Assembly (NCBI GenBank): GCA_964558445.1
Contig: CAZLEA010000005.1
Span: forward strand, 1 to 64,000
DNA length: 64,000 nucleotides
From: CAYXVJ01 sp964558445
Lineage (GTDB): Bacteria; Bacillota; Clostridia; Saccharofermentanales; Fastidiosipilaceae
Direction of reading: 5' to 3'
A program made the translations under genes and the position numbers. Positions 50,260-58,687 of the stretch are shown here, one piece after another (positions within the stretch are counted from its first letter, which is position 1; every line of letters starts with the position of its first letter). The notes below the pieces were generated by a model, which was not told the DNA's origin, ran no database searches, and saw only the letters and a list, made by a program, of their open reading frames with translations.

Positions 50260-50508
50260 TCAGTAGGGGTTCTGACGCCTCTGACGTCTCTTCGCCGCCA
50301 AGACAATCACGATTGCTGCCACGCTCGTAATCAACAGAGCAAGCGGCAAGAATCTGAGCGGACTCCCGAACATCGGCATCTGCCTCGCAATATAGGTATC
50401 GAGTACACCGTTACTCCTGTGCATATTCATGCGGTGACTATATATGGACTCGACTCCGGCCGAGTGATGCGGCATCATGCGCGAGACGAAACGATCAAAC
50501 ATATACAT
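50260..50508 (-). CDS. Small single-span membrane protein of unknown function
   Basis: 82 aa. The first 50 residues are polar with several Met and His (MMPHHSAGVES, HRMNMHRS), then one hydrophobic segment (about 52-72, LPLALLITSVAAIVIVLAA) and a basic end KRRQRR, giving an outside-to-inside orientation by the positive-inside rule. The excellent GGAGGTAGTAAC site before the ATG makes it a real gene. It lies between the MATE exporter (102 bases upstream) and asnA, all leftward. The Met/His-rich part could bind metal, but that is only a possibility. Confidence 0.65.
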   Translation of the reverse strand: MYMFDRFVSRMMPHHSAGVESIYSHRMNMHRSNGVLDTYIARQMPMFGSPLRFLPLALLITSVAAIVIVLAAKRRQRRQNPY

Positions 50509-50610
50509 GTTACTACCTCCAGTTTAACATCCGAATCGAATGTTTACCTCGCCAAATAGAATAGCATAGAATCGTGCCATCCTCCAGAGAGCGAAATCAG
50601 CCACAGTATA

Positions 50611-52226
50611 TCAGTAAGAGACTGAGTCACAGCGTGCTGGTTCCGCCTGCTCCTCGCAATCCGTCTCGCAATCCAGTGGGCCAGACGGCATGATCACGTT
50701 CTTCGTCTTCCATGTATCCCGGCGATACCAGATGTATGTAACTACTGCATTGATAACCCATGTTGATAACAAAGNNNNNNNNNNNNNNNNNNNNNNNNNN
50801 NNNNNNNNNNNNNNNNNNNNNNNNNNNNNNNNNNNNNNNNNNNNNNNNNNNNNNNNNNNNNNNNNNNNNNNNNNGCATTGATAACCCATGTTGATAACAA
50901 AGAGAAGTAGATCGAGTACGGATGCCCCTTGGGCCATGCGTCGGACTTCGTGAGGAAGGCCAGGCCGTATGCCAGCGGCACACGCACAACGATCGTCGTC
51001 GCAAGCGAGATCCACATACCGGGCATCGTATCGCCCGCCCCTCGCATGATACCGCCATACACCTGCGTAAACGCCACAGCGATATAGCCGATTGCGAGGA
51101 TCTGCAGCTGCGCCATGGCCAAGTTGATCACAGCCGGTGTCTGCGTAAACAGCTTGATCAGCTTCGGACCGAAGATCATGATCAGAATGACGATGAGTAC
51201 AGAGGTGCCGACGGCGAGTTTGAGCCCCGCTCTACTGCCTTCCTTGACCCGATCGAGGCGCCTGGCCCCAATGTTCTGACCGACAAACGTAGAGATTGCG
51301 AGGCCGAACGTGAAGTTTGGCATCATCGCGAATCCATCGATACGCATCACAGCAGTATTGGCTGTGATGACTTGATAACCCATCGAGTTCGTGAGCGCTT
51401 GCACCATAACCATAGCAAAGGAGAAGATAGCCTGCGTAAATCCCGAGGGCAGTCCGATACGAAGTAAGCTTCCGGTCAAGCCCTTGTCGGGGCGGAAGTG
51501 ATGCGCCTGAAGCTTCACCACGTCTCTCATCCGCATAAGATGAACAATACAGAAGATTGCCGAGACCGCCTGCGAGATAATGGTCGCCCACGCAGCACCC
51601 GCAACCCCCATGCCGAGGCCTGCGATAAACCATATATCGAGCACCGTATTGATCACGGTCGCGATCAAGAGGAAGGCGAGCGGCATAACCGAGTCACCCA
51701 AACCGCGCAGAATACCCGAGATTATGTTATAGAACGAGTTACCCAGCAGACCGATAAAGGTGATGCGCAGATACGCCGTCGACATGTGGATAATCTCTTC
51801 TGGTGTCTGTAGCATCCGCAGGATCGATTCGGCAAACGGAACAGCAATTGCCATGATCAATAACGATGCAACCAGGATTAGCGTCAGTGAATTGCCGATT
51901 GCGGCGTTCAGTTTCTCCTTGTCCTTGGCTCCGAAATACTGGGAGACGAGGATACCGGATCCCGTCGAGATCGCGATAAACATGAACATCAAGAAGAAGA
52001 TGATCGGCGTCGTGGCTCCGATTGCCGCGAGTGCCGTATCGCCGACATAGCGCCCGACGATAATCGAGTCGACCGTACTGTACAATTGCTGCGCAACATT
52101 ACCGATTAACAGAGGGACGGCGAACTTCGCCAGATTCGTCATCGGCGCACCCGTCGTCATATCCTGTGGTCCCAAGAAGTCCTTAATCCGGCGACCCAAA
52201 CCGCGCCGTTCCTCATTCATAACCAT
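50611..52226 (-). CDS. MATE-family multidrug/Na+ antiporter, interrupted by an apparent gap
   Basis: MATE exporter with twelve membrane segments: NLAKFAVPLLIGNVAQQLYS and DSIIVGRYVGDTALAAIG at the start, LLGNSFYNIISGILRGLGDS, and AFTQVYGGIMRGAGDTMPGMW in the second half. It exports cationic drugs or metabolites using Na+ or H+. The last part is split by 100 N at 50775-50874. The 28 bases on each side of the gap are identical; when they are collapsed the coding sequence is 1488 bases, a whole number of codons, and the C-terminus reads smoothly from FSLLSTWVIN into AVVTYIWYRR to the stop at 50611 (495 aa). The start at 52226 is uncertain; 52220 is also possible. Confidence 0.9.
50747..50902. 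repeat. Identical 28-base contig ends around an N run
   Basis: 50747-50774 and 50875-50902 are identical and directly abut the 100 N at 50775-50874. This is what two overlapping contig ends look like when a scaffolder inserts a default gap. There is probably no missing sequence here. Confidence 0.85.
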
Positions 52227-52347
52227 TCTAATTAATCTACTCCACTCTAAATCCAAATACGTACTCCCGCAATTGTACCACCTAGCGCTTGGCTATGGTA
52301 TATATAAGTAAGTCTAGAAGATAATCACACGATACGGAGGTTAGCAA

Positions 52348-53442
52348 ATGAGCACAGTAGAATTCACATCCGATTGGACGACACGCCGCAAGGAGCTAAG
52401 AGACCTATTTCAATCCGATGTCTATGGACAGTTCCCCACCGACTACGGTAGCGCAAGTGCAGCGCTGCAGGAGACACAAGTGATCCGAGGCGGACACACG
52501 AGGTCCGACTACCGTCTGAGCTTCCCCGTCGGTGAAGCTACGTTCTCCATCCATGTCAATTTGTATTTGCCACGACAAGCCCAGGATCAAGAGAGCTCAA
52601 GCTCGAGCGCTTATCCCTGTTTCTTGTTTGTCGACAGTGACGCCTGGCAGCTCATGCACGTCAAGCGCGGTGACACAAGTGAATACTTCCCCCTAACACA
52701 TATACTAGAGCGCGGCTTCGCCCTACTGGACGTCAACGTCTTCGAGGCCGTACCGGATGATGCAAAAGGTTTCTTGGGTTCCGACAATCTCCGCGCACTC
52801 CTGGGGCAGGAGCCGGACGCGAGCGATAGACTAGGGGCGCTTGGCATCTGGGCGTTTACCGCCATGCGGGCGATGGACTTCCTCGTCTCCGATCCCAGAA
52901 TCGATTCCGAGCGCGTGAGCGTCATCGGACTCTCCAGACTTGGCAAGGTGGCCCTACTGACAGGTGCGATGGACGAGCGCTTCTACCTGACTGTTTCTGT
53001 AAATTCGGGTCATGGCGGAGCAGCGCTTAGCAAGCGGAAGCTTGGCGAACAAGTAGAGCACATCACGAGCGCCTTCCCTCACTGGTTTGCGCCCAAATAC
53101 AAGGACTATAGCAAGAATGAAGACGCCCTGCCGATGGACCAAGACAGCTTGCTTGCCATGGTTGCCCCACGCCGACTCTATATCACAAGCTCCGAGGATG
53201 ATGAGTGGGCAGACCCGCTGTCCGAGTATCGCTCGGCCAAGCTCGCCTCTAGAGTTTATGAGACGGTATACAAGCTACCGGGGCTTCGTGTGGACGGCGA
53301 TTTGTGGGACAGCGTCCAAACAGATGCGGTCTATCACGACGGTTACGTCGCCTATCATAGGCGAACGGGCGAGCACGGCCTCAATCGCTTCGATTGGGAT
53401 GCGGTGATGGACTATATCGAATCCAAGACAACTATTGAGTAA
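52348..53442 (+). CDS. CE15-like alpha/beta-hydrolase esterase
   Basis: 364 aa. The nucleophile motif GLSRLGKVALL (about residues 194-204) is the GxSRxGK type of glucuronoyl esterases and related carbohydrate esterases (CE15), followed by VSVNSGHGGAALSKRK. A second catalytic region SSEDDEWADP and a late His-containing region YHDGYVAYHRR fit the acid and base of the triad. The usual Cys of the CE15 motif is Leu here. CE15 enzymes split lignin-glucuronate esters of xylan, but they are normally secreted and this protein has no signal peptide, so another ester is possible. First gene of an operon with ThuA and an oxidoreductase; GGAGG before the ATG. Confidence 0.72.
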   Translation: MSTVEFTSDWTTRRKELRDLFQSDVYGQFPTDYGSASAALQETQVIRGGHTRSDYRLSFPVGEATFSIHVNLYLPRQAQDQESSSSSAYPCFLFVDSDAWQLMHVKRGDTSEYFPLTHILERGFALLDVNVFEAVPDDAKGFLGSDNLRALLGQEPDASDRLGALGIWAFTAMRAMDFLVSDPRIDSERVSVIGLSRLGKVALLTGAMDERFYLTVSVNSGHGGAALSKRKLGEQVEHITSAFPHWFAPKYKDYSKNEDALPMDQDSLLAMVAPRRLYITSSEDDEWADPLSEYRSAKLASRVYETVYKLPGLRVDGDLWDSVQTDAVYHDGYVAYHRRTGEHGLNRFDWDAVMDYIESKTTIE

Positions 53443-53537
53443 TCCAGCGCATAACTTGGCTAGTAATTCAACAGCTGTTCGGTTAGCATTCAAGGCAGAT
53501 GAATCATCTCTTCTAATTTGAAAGGAGAAACAAGAAT

Positions 53538-54269
53538 ATGCCTACCAAGAAACAAGTCCTCGTCGTCCAAGGTGGCTGGGACGGTCATGAGCCGGAACTG
53601 ACGTCCAAGCGCTTTGCCTCTATGATGGAGAAGCACGGCTACAAGGCCACAATCAGCGATACACTAGATGTGCTCGCAAGCTATGAGGACCTCCTCGAGT
53701 ACGATCTGCTCGTCTTCTGCTGGACGATGGGTGAGATCAAGAACGAATACGTCGTCAATGTCGCGAAGGCGGTCGGTGCAGGCGTCGGCTTGGCCGGTGC
53801 ACACGGCGGTATGTGCGACTCCTTCCGCAACAATACGGAGTGGCAGTTCATGACCGGCGGCAACTGGGTCAGTCATCCGGGCGGTGACGGCATCGATTAT
53901 ATGGTCGAGATCTGCCATGGCAGTAGCCCCATCATCGAAGGTCTAGACGACTTCCCTGTCTGCAGCGAGCACTACTATCTCCACGTAGACCCGGCGGTCG
54001 AAGTCCTCGCGACAACTCGCTTCCCCGTCGTCAACTACTACCATATCTCCAACAAGCCCGTGGATATGCCGGTCATCTGGACCAAGTTCTGGGGTAACGG
54101 ACGCGTGTTCTACAACGCACTCGGTCATCACGACGACGTCTTCGACAAGTCGCCGGAGGCAGGCGTGCTGATGGAGCGGGGCATGCTCTGGGCAGCAGAG
54201 GGCAGAGCGTATGCGCTCGAGAACAAGCTTACGACCGATCGCTTCGAGAACGAAGCGAAGATGTACTAG
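53538..54269 (+). CDS. ThuA-domain protein
   Basis: 243 aa, class I glutamine-amidotransferase-like fold of the ThuA family (LVVQGGWDGHEPELTSKRF, GLAGAHGGMCDSFRNN, HPGGDGIDYMVEI, VIWTKFWGNGRVFYNALGHHDD). ThuA was named from rhizobial trehalose/maltitol utilisation; it works with a Gfo/Idh/MocA oxidoreductase (ThuB) in 3-keto-disaccharide metabolism, but the exact reaction is not settled. Here the oxidoreductase gene starts 13 bases later, the same pairing. An AAAGGAG site precedes the ATG, 95 bases after the esterase gene. Confidence 0.85.
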   Translation: MPTKKQVLVVQGGWDGHEPELTSKRFASMMEKHGYKATISDTLDVLASYEDLLEYDLLVFCWTMGEIKNEYVVNVAKAVGAGVGLAGAHGGMCDSFRNNTEWQFMTGGNWVSHPGGDGIDYMVEICHGSSPIIEGLDDFPVCSEHYYLHVDPAVEVLATTRFPVVNYYHISNKPVDMPVIWTKFWGNGRVFYNALGHHDDVFDKSPEAGVLMERGMLWAAEGRAYALENKLTTDRFENEAKMY

Positions 54270-54282
54270 TACAGGAGGCGCT

Positions 54283-55392
54283 ATGAAACAAGTCGGAATC
54301 GCCATCATCGGTGTCGGTGACATCAGTGGCATCTATCTACAGAATATAAGCGGCCTATTTCGCGAACTTCGACTCGTCGGCGTCTGCGACCTCGTGCGCG
54401 AGAAGGCCGAGCGGGCCAAGCTCGAGCATCCCGAGATCAAGATCTACGAGACGATGCACGATGCTTATGCCGATCCGGAAGTCGAATTAGTCCTGAATCT
54501 GACCCGTCCCTACGAGCACTACGAAGTGACGAAGGCGGCACTGCTGGCCGGCAAGCACGTCTATACGGAGAAGCCGCTAGCCGCAACTCTGGAGGAGGCC
54601 CGTGAACTCGTCGGACTCGCAGAGGCAGAAGGCCTCTTGATCGGCGGCGCACCCGACACCTTCCTCGGTGCCGGCATCCAGACCTGCCGCAAGCTGATCG
54701 ATGACGGCTTCATCGGTGAACCGGTCGCTGCCGCAGCCTTCATGCTCTGTCCCGGCCACGAGAGCTGGCATCCGGATCCCGCGTTCTACTATCAACACGG
54801 CGGCGGTCCTATGATGGACATGGGTCCCTATTACGTGACAGCTCTGGTCAATCTCCTGGGCCGCGTAAGTGGTGTGACCGCTCGTACGAAGACTAGCTTC
54901 CCCACCCGCCTGATTACGAGCCAGCCGAAATTCGGAACGGTTGTGGACGTCGAGGTACCGACTCATCTGACCGGCATCCTGGACTTCGACAGCGGCGTCG
55001 TGGCTACCCTGACAACAAGCTTCGACGTGCACTACGACACGCAAGCTCGTTTCGAGATCTATGGCTCAGAAGGCACCTTGATCGTACCCGATCCCAATAC
55101 GTTTGGTGGTCCGATCAAACTACTCAGACCGGAAGAAGGCCGCTACGTGGAGATGCCGCTGCTCTTCGATTACAAGGAGAATAGTCGTGCACTCGGCCTC
55201 GCAGACCTGGCCAAGTCGATTCGCAAGCCCGATCGCAAGTCGAGAACCTCAGCCGAATCTCTCCTACATACGATGGATATCATGACGGCCTTCGGTCGCA
55301 GCAGCGAAGCAGAAGCTCGCGTGGAACTAGACACCGCATTCGAGCGCGAACGCCCGATGGTGAAGGCTGATCTAGCCGGTATATTGGATTAG
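54283..55392 (+). CDS. Gfo/Idh/MocA-family oxidoreductase (ThuB-like)
   Basis: 369 aa. Rossmann domain with IAIIGVGDISGIYLQN at the N-terminus and the family motif YTEKPLAATLEEA (the EKP lysine, about residue 96), then the alpha/beta substrate domain with GGGPMMDMGPYYV and the histidine/aspartate region. These enzymes oxidise sugar hydroxyls with NAD(P). ATG 54283 has AGGAGG five bases upstream; it follows thuA directly. Likely to act on the product of the esterase or ThuA step. A strong two-way terminator follows. Confidence 0.9.
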   Translation: MKQVGIAIIGVGDISGIYLQNISGLFRELRLVGVCDLVREKAERAKLEHPEIKIYETMHDAYADPEVELVLNLTRPYEHYEVTKAALLAGKHVYTEKPLAATLEEARELVGLAEAEGLLIGGAPDTFLGAGIQTCRKLIDDGFIGEPVAAAAFMLCPGHESWHPDPAFYYQHGGGPMMDMGPYYVTALVNLLGRVSGVTARTKTSFPTRLITSQPKFGTVVDVEVPTHLTGILDFDSGVVATLTTSFDVHYDTQARFEIYGSEGTLIVPDPNTFGGPIKLLRPEEGRYVEMPLLFDYKENSRALGLADLAKSIRKPDRKSRTSAESLLHTMDIMTAFGRSSEAEARVELDTAFERERPMVKADLAGILD

Positions 55393-55446
55393 AGTCGATG
55401 ATTGCCTCCCTAGCATATGCAATTCAATTCGATTAGACACCGAAAC

Positions 55447-55495
55447 AAACGAGACCGGTCCGGAGGGTATGAATCCTCATGGATCGGTCTCGTTT
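55447..55495. terminator. Bidirectional terminator after the ThuA operon
   Basis: AAACGAGACCGGTCC...GGATCGGTCTCGTTT with inner GAGG/CCTC pairing: a long stem with T-rich ends on both strands, between convergent operons. Confidence 0.88.
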
Positions 55496-55534
55496 CACTA
55501 TCTTGATTGAAGCGGGGGGATCGAAGCTATGGGC

Positions 55535-56302
55535 TCAGTTCTGCGTTACACCCTGCAATTCTCGGTAGAGCTCTATGGCTCTCGCTGCGTCATCTTGCAG
55601 ATTCTCCGTAATCGCCTCGATACTGATGCGGCCGGTATACCCGCTTCGACTGAGAACATCGATTAACGGCGCGAAGTCCTCTTGATCGATCGGGAAGTAG
55701 CGCTCCAGTGTTGCTATGTGCACATGGCTTAGCGGCGCCACGCGATAGAGGTCCTCTAACTGCTCCTCATCCTTCTGGATATGGAAGTAGTCCGCCAGGA
55801 CACCGATGTAGGGATGGTTCACACAGGCTACCAAGGCCGCGGTCTCCGCCACATAATTCAGCAGATTCGTCTCGGATCGATTCAGCGGTTCGAGCGCGAC
55901 CACGATCTCGTGTCGCTGTGCAGCATCCGCCACTAAGTCGATCACTTCGCGAAACTCGGCTAGTGCTTCCTGATACGTCTGTCCCTCATCGTAACGTCTG
56001 CTAGTTCCGCTGCCCAGTACCATGACCTCGACACCAAGCATCTTCATGCGATCCATCGTGTGTTCGATATAGTCGCGGCAAGCATCTAGATCGCGCTCCT
56101 CGCCCACCAGGCGCATAGTCGCCGGGAAGAAGCCGTTGCTCGCACGCACCGGTGTCTTGTAGCCTGCGTAGGCCAGCATTAATTCTGCGAACGCTTCGTC
56201 GCCCAGGGCAGCAACTCCGCTCGCGTTGACTTCCACGAAGTCGAAACCAAGGTCGTCGATCTGATCCATCCGGTCAAGACCTAAACAGATACCAAATTCC
56301 AT
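55535..56302 (-). CDS. TIM-barrel sugar-phosphate isomerase/epimerase family protein
   Basis: 255 aa, xylose isomerase-like TIM barrel (AP endonuclease 2 superfamily): MEFGICLGLDRMDQI, ALEPLNRSETNLLN with a metal-binding Glu, VLADYFHIQKDEE, SHVHIATLERY and ISIEAITENL. These residues (E, D/H, H, E) build the metal site. The reaction is not predictable. It begins 13 bases after cpsB with an AGGAGG site, so it belongs to the CpsC-CpsD-CpsB operon, an unusual partner for that module. Confidence 0.8.
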   Translation of the reverse strand: MEFGICLGLDRMDQIDDLGFDFVEVNASGVAALGDEAFAELMLAYAGYKTPVRASNGFFPATMRLVGEERDLDACRDYIEHTMDRMKMLGVEVMVLGSGTSRRYDEGQTYQEALAEFREVIDLVADAAQRHEIVVALEPLNRSETNLLNYVAETAALVACVNHPYIGVLADYFHIQKDEEQLEDLYRVAPLSHVHIATLERYFPIDQEDFAPLIDVLSRSGYTGRISIEAITENLQDDAARAIELYRELQGVTQN

Positions 56303-56315
56303 AGAAACGGTCCTC

Positions 56316-57062
56316 CTACAAATCGGCTAGATGCTGTTCCTCGATATCCATATGAAGTTTCTTCTGAAGATAGCTACGCGCTTCGGCAAGCCTCGGCGGT
56401 CTCTTGACTAAATCATGGCAATCCGAAGCCAATCTGTCAATCCATCCGCCTTGCAGGAGCTTCAGCGCAACTCGTTTCGTTCGCTTCTCAAACAGCGACG
56501 TCGCATTCATCTGCAGCAGGCAACCGATCTCACGAAGCTCTCCCAAGACATCCGTATCACGCCCATAATCTGTAGCAGGATAGCGCTCGACATGTGCGAT
56601 AACTAATTGGCAGTCGTAGCCAAGTTCCAGATGTTCGATTCGTTGGAGCAGGTGGCTGTCCCAATGCTTGGTGAAGGGCATCTCCAGGAGTAGATACGGT
56701 TCGTCTCCGAAGCAGAGCGAGTCGAGATTCGGATAACTAAACATCTTGCTCGAATAGGCGACTTCCGCCGCAAGCTCGATTCGCATCGCATGTCTGAGCC
56801 CATCCGTATCATAGCTTGCCCATGGCTTGCCGCTATCTGACACATGCCCCTGCATGCCGGGTAGCGTGAGGAGCGCTTGCCATGCAGCCTCTCGCCTCCG
56901 GAGGAAGCTCTCCAGGGACTCTCTCTCGGTATAAAAATGCGGGGTCAACACTTGTCGTGTGACCCCCTCATCTGCGAGTTGAAACAGAAGCGCCTTCGCT
57001 TCCTCTAGATTCCGGGCCCCATCGTCGATGCCCGGTAGTACATGGCTGTGTATGTCTTGCAT
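56316..57062 (-). CDS. cpsB: CpsB/CapC-type tyrosine-protein phosphatase
   Basis: 248 aa PHP-domain metallophosphatase that dephosphorylates the CpsD kinase. The start MQDIHSHVLPGIDDGA is the defining DxHxH motif; TPHFY, LAAEVAY, LLEMPF, IAHVERYP and LASDCHDLVKRPP supply the other metal ligands. It lies 9 bases after cpsD. In encapsulated Firmicutes it controls polysaccharide chain production. Confidence 0.93.
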   Translation of the reverse strand: MQDIHSHVLPGIDDGARNLEEAKALLFQLADEGVTRQVLTPHFYTERESLESFLRRREAAWQALLTLPGMQGHVSDSGKPWASYDTDGLRHAMRIELAAEVAYSSKMFSYPNLDSLCFGDEPYLLLEMPFTKHWDSHLLQRIEHLELGYDCQLVIAHVERYPATDYGRDTDVLGELREIGCLLQMNATSLFEKRTKRVALKLLQGGWIDRLASDCHDLVKRPPRLAEARSYLQKKLHMDIEEQHLADL

Positions 57063-57071
57063 CGCATCACC

Positions 57072-57812
57072 CTATTGGTTCGATGTGCCGTAATAACCGT
57101 ACGCATTGTACGAATCCTTCGCAACTTGCGAGCCGTTCAGCACCAAACCTAAGATCTTCGCGTTCGCGAACTCCAGCGCATCCAAACAGTGGCGCAGATC
57201 GCTGTGTTCCGTCTCTCCCTCTCTGGAGACAACGATGAAGCCGTCCACCTTCTTCGCGAGGTTCAGTGCATCAGAGACCACATTGACCGGAGGTGTATCG
57301 AAGAGGATATAATCGTAATCCGCTTCGAGCTCCTCTAGTATCTGCGACATGCGATCGCTTGCGAGCAGTTCTGCCGGATTCGGTGGGATGGTACCTGCGG
57401 GGATAATATGGAGTCCCGCATTACCAACCGGGGTCAAGACCTCGCTAATCTCCGTCATACCCGCGAGCACCTCGGACAGGCCGGGCATGCTCTTGGCACG
57501 AAACATACGGTGTAGTGTCGGAGCGCGCATATCGCAGTCAATCAAGAGAACTCGCTCCTTCATCTGTGTGAGCGAGTGTGCGAGGTGGGCTACAACCGTA
57601 GACTTACCCTCATCGGGCAGAGAGCTCGTCATGACAATCTTCTTGCAATCGTCGGTGGCCGTCGAGAACATGATATTCGTCCTGAGCAGCCGGTATGCCT
57701 CTGCCTTAGCGAAGTCACTTGTCAGTTCCACCGGCATAATCCGCTTGGCGGGTCTCTTCTTATTCTTCTTATTCTTACTTGTCTTATTCTTACTAAACAA
57801 TTTCACTTCCAT
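57072..57812 (-). CDS. cpsD: CpsD/CapB-type bacterial tyrosine kinase
   Basis: 246 aa. Walker A TSSLPDEGKST (62-72), Walker A' VLLIDCDMR (88-96), Walker B DYILFDTPP (167-175). The C-terminal tyrosine cluster that is autophosphorylated is Tyr235, Tyr238, Tyr240 and Tyr241 (SYNAYGYYG). The N-terminus is strongly basic (KNKTSKNKKNKKRPAKR), more so than usual. It works with CpsC, which supplies the membrane and activator part, and is switched off by CpsB. Confidence 0.94.
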   Translation of the reverse strand: MEVKLFSKNKTSKNKKNKKRPAKRIMPVELTSDFAKAEAYRLLRTNIMFSTATDDCKKIVMTSSLPDEGKSTVVAHLAHSLTQMKERVLLIDCDMRAPTLHRMFRAKSMPGLSEVLAGMTEISEVLTPVGNAGLHIIPAGTIPPNPAELLASDRMSQILEELEADYDYILFDTPPVNVVSDALNLAKKVDGFIVVSREGETEHSDLRHCLDALEFANAKILGLVLNGSQVAKDSYNAYGYYGTSNQ

Positions 57813-57833
57813 CTACCTCCGGATATAGATCAA

Positions 57834-58511
57834 TTAATCGCCGTAAGGCAGAACACCCAGAACCGGGTAGTCGTAGCGACGCGTCAGATCTTCTTCGCTC
57901 TTCACGCGCGTATCGTTCATCTCGAGAAGGAGCGCGATACCGAAGCCCAGGAAGATGCCGAGGGCGAAACCCATCAGCGTGTTCTTCGCCTTGTTCGGGC
58001 TGACCGGCTGGATCGGCAGTGTGGCAGGATCGACGACACGAACGGCATCGGCATCCTTGATCTCTATGATCTTGCCTGGGGCCAGTTCGGCCATCGTGTT
58101 CGCAATCGTAAAAGCTTCGCTCGGATCGGTGCTGGTCACACGAATACGGAAGATCTCCGTACCGTTCAAGGCAGACATGGAAATCATGTTCTTCAGCTGC
58201 GTAGACGTATAGTCGACACCGCTCGCATCCGCCACCTCATTGAGGAAGCTCTTGGTCTGCAGAATCTCGATATAGGTATCTACGACCGCCTGCGCATAGT
58301 TGAGCTCACTGAGACTTGCTGTCCGGTTAATCTCGTCTGCGTTCGGGGCCACATACATCGACACCTCCGCACGGAACTGCTCCTTGAGCAAGTAGTTCGA
58401 AACGAGGAAGGCACCGGCCATCACGTAGACACCACACAATACGATAAGCAAAATACGCTTCTTCACAAATGCCAGTATATCTGACAGGGAGATCTCTAAT
58501 TCTGTATCCAT
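57834..58511 (-). CDS. cpsC: CpsC/Wzz-type chain-length and kinase activator protein
   Basis: 225 aa with two membrane segments (about 19-39 and 179-198) bracketing an extracellular domain, and the Wzz proline motif PIQPVSPNKAKN just before the second. The C-terminal cytoplasmic tail (EDLTRRYDYPVLGVLPYGD) activates the CpsD kinase. First gene of the operon, with a good promoter. The polymerases, flippase and glycosyltransferases of a polysaccharide locus are not found next to it. Confidence 0.92.
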   Translation of the reverse strand: MDTELEISLSDILAFVKKRILLIVLCGVYVMAGAFLVSNYLLKEQFRAEVSMYVAPNADEINRTASLSELNYAQAVVDTYIEILQTKSFLNEVADASGVDYTSTQLKNMISMSALNGTEIFRIRVTSTDPSEAFTIANTMAELAPGKIIEIKDADAVRVVDPATLPIQPVSPNKAKNTLMGFALGIFLGFGIALLLEMNDTRVKSEEDLTRRYDYPVLGVLPYGD

Positions 58512-58608
58512 TTATTACTCCATGAATTTGTTTACTACACAAATAATTGCCACGCCTCATCTGCCGTGACGGCCGGATGATGGCACAGCTATTTTACACC
58601 ATTATAAA

Positions 58609-58638
58609 ATATTATTGTATCGATGCGTACCATGTCAA
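58609..58638 (-). promoter_or_regulatory. Promoter of the cps operon
   Basis: Leftward TTGACA (58633-58638), 18-base spacer, TAATAT (58609-58614). The -35 is perfect. Leader of about 90 bases. Confidence 0.75.
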
Positions 58639-58641
58639 TAC

Positions 58642-58664
58642 CTATAGTAACCCATAGTAACCCA
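58642..58664 (-). repeat. Phased 10-bp direct repeats upstream of the cps -35 box
   Basis: Leftward TATGGGTTAC repeated twice in tandem and followed by TATAGG. The unit is one DNA turn and the block abuts the -35 at 58633-58638, the usual place for a transcription activator such as a response regulator. Confidence 0.55.
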
Positions 58665-58687
58665 TAACAGGCACCATAAACGACCGA

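Noticed and set aside
58642..58664. Start of a CRISPR array
   Set aside because: Only two and a half 10-base units without spacers; fits an activator site better.
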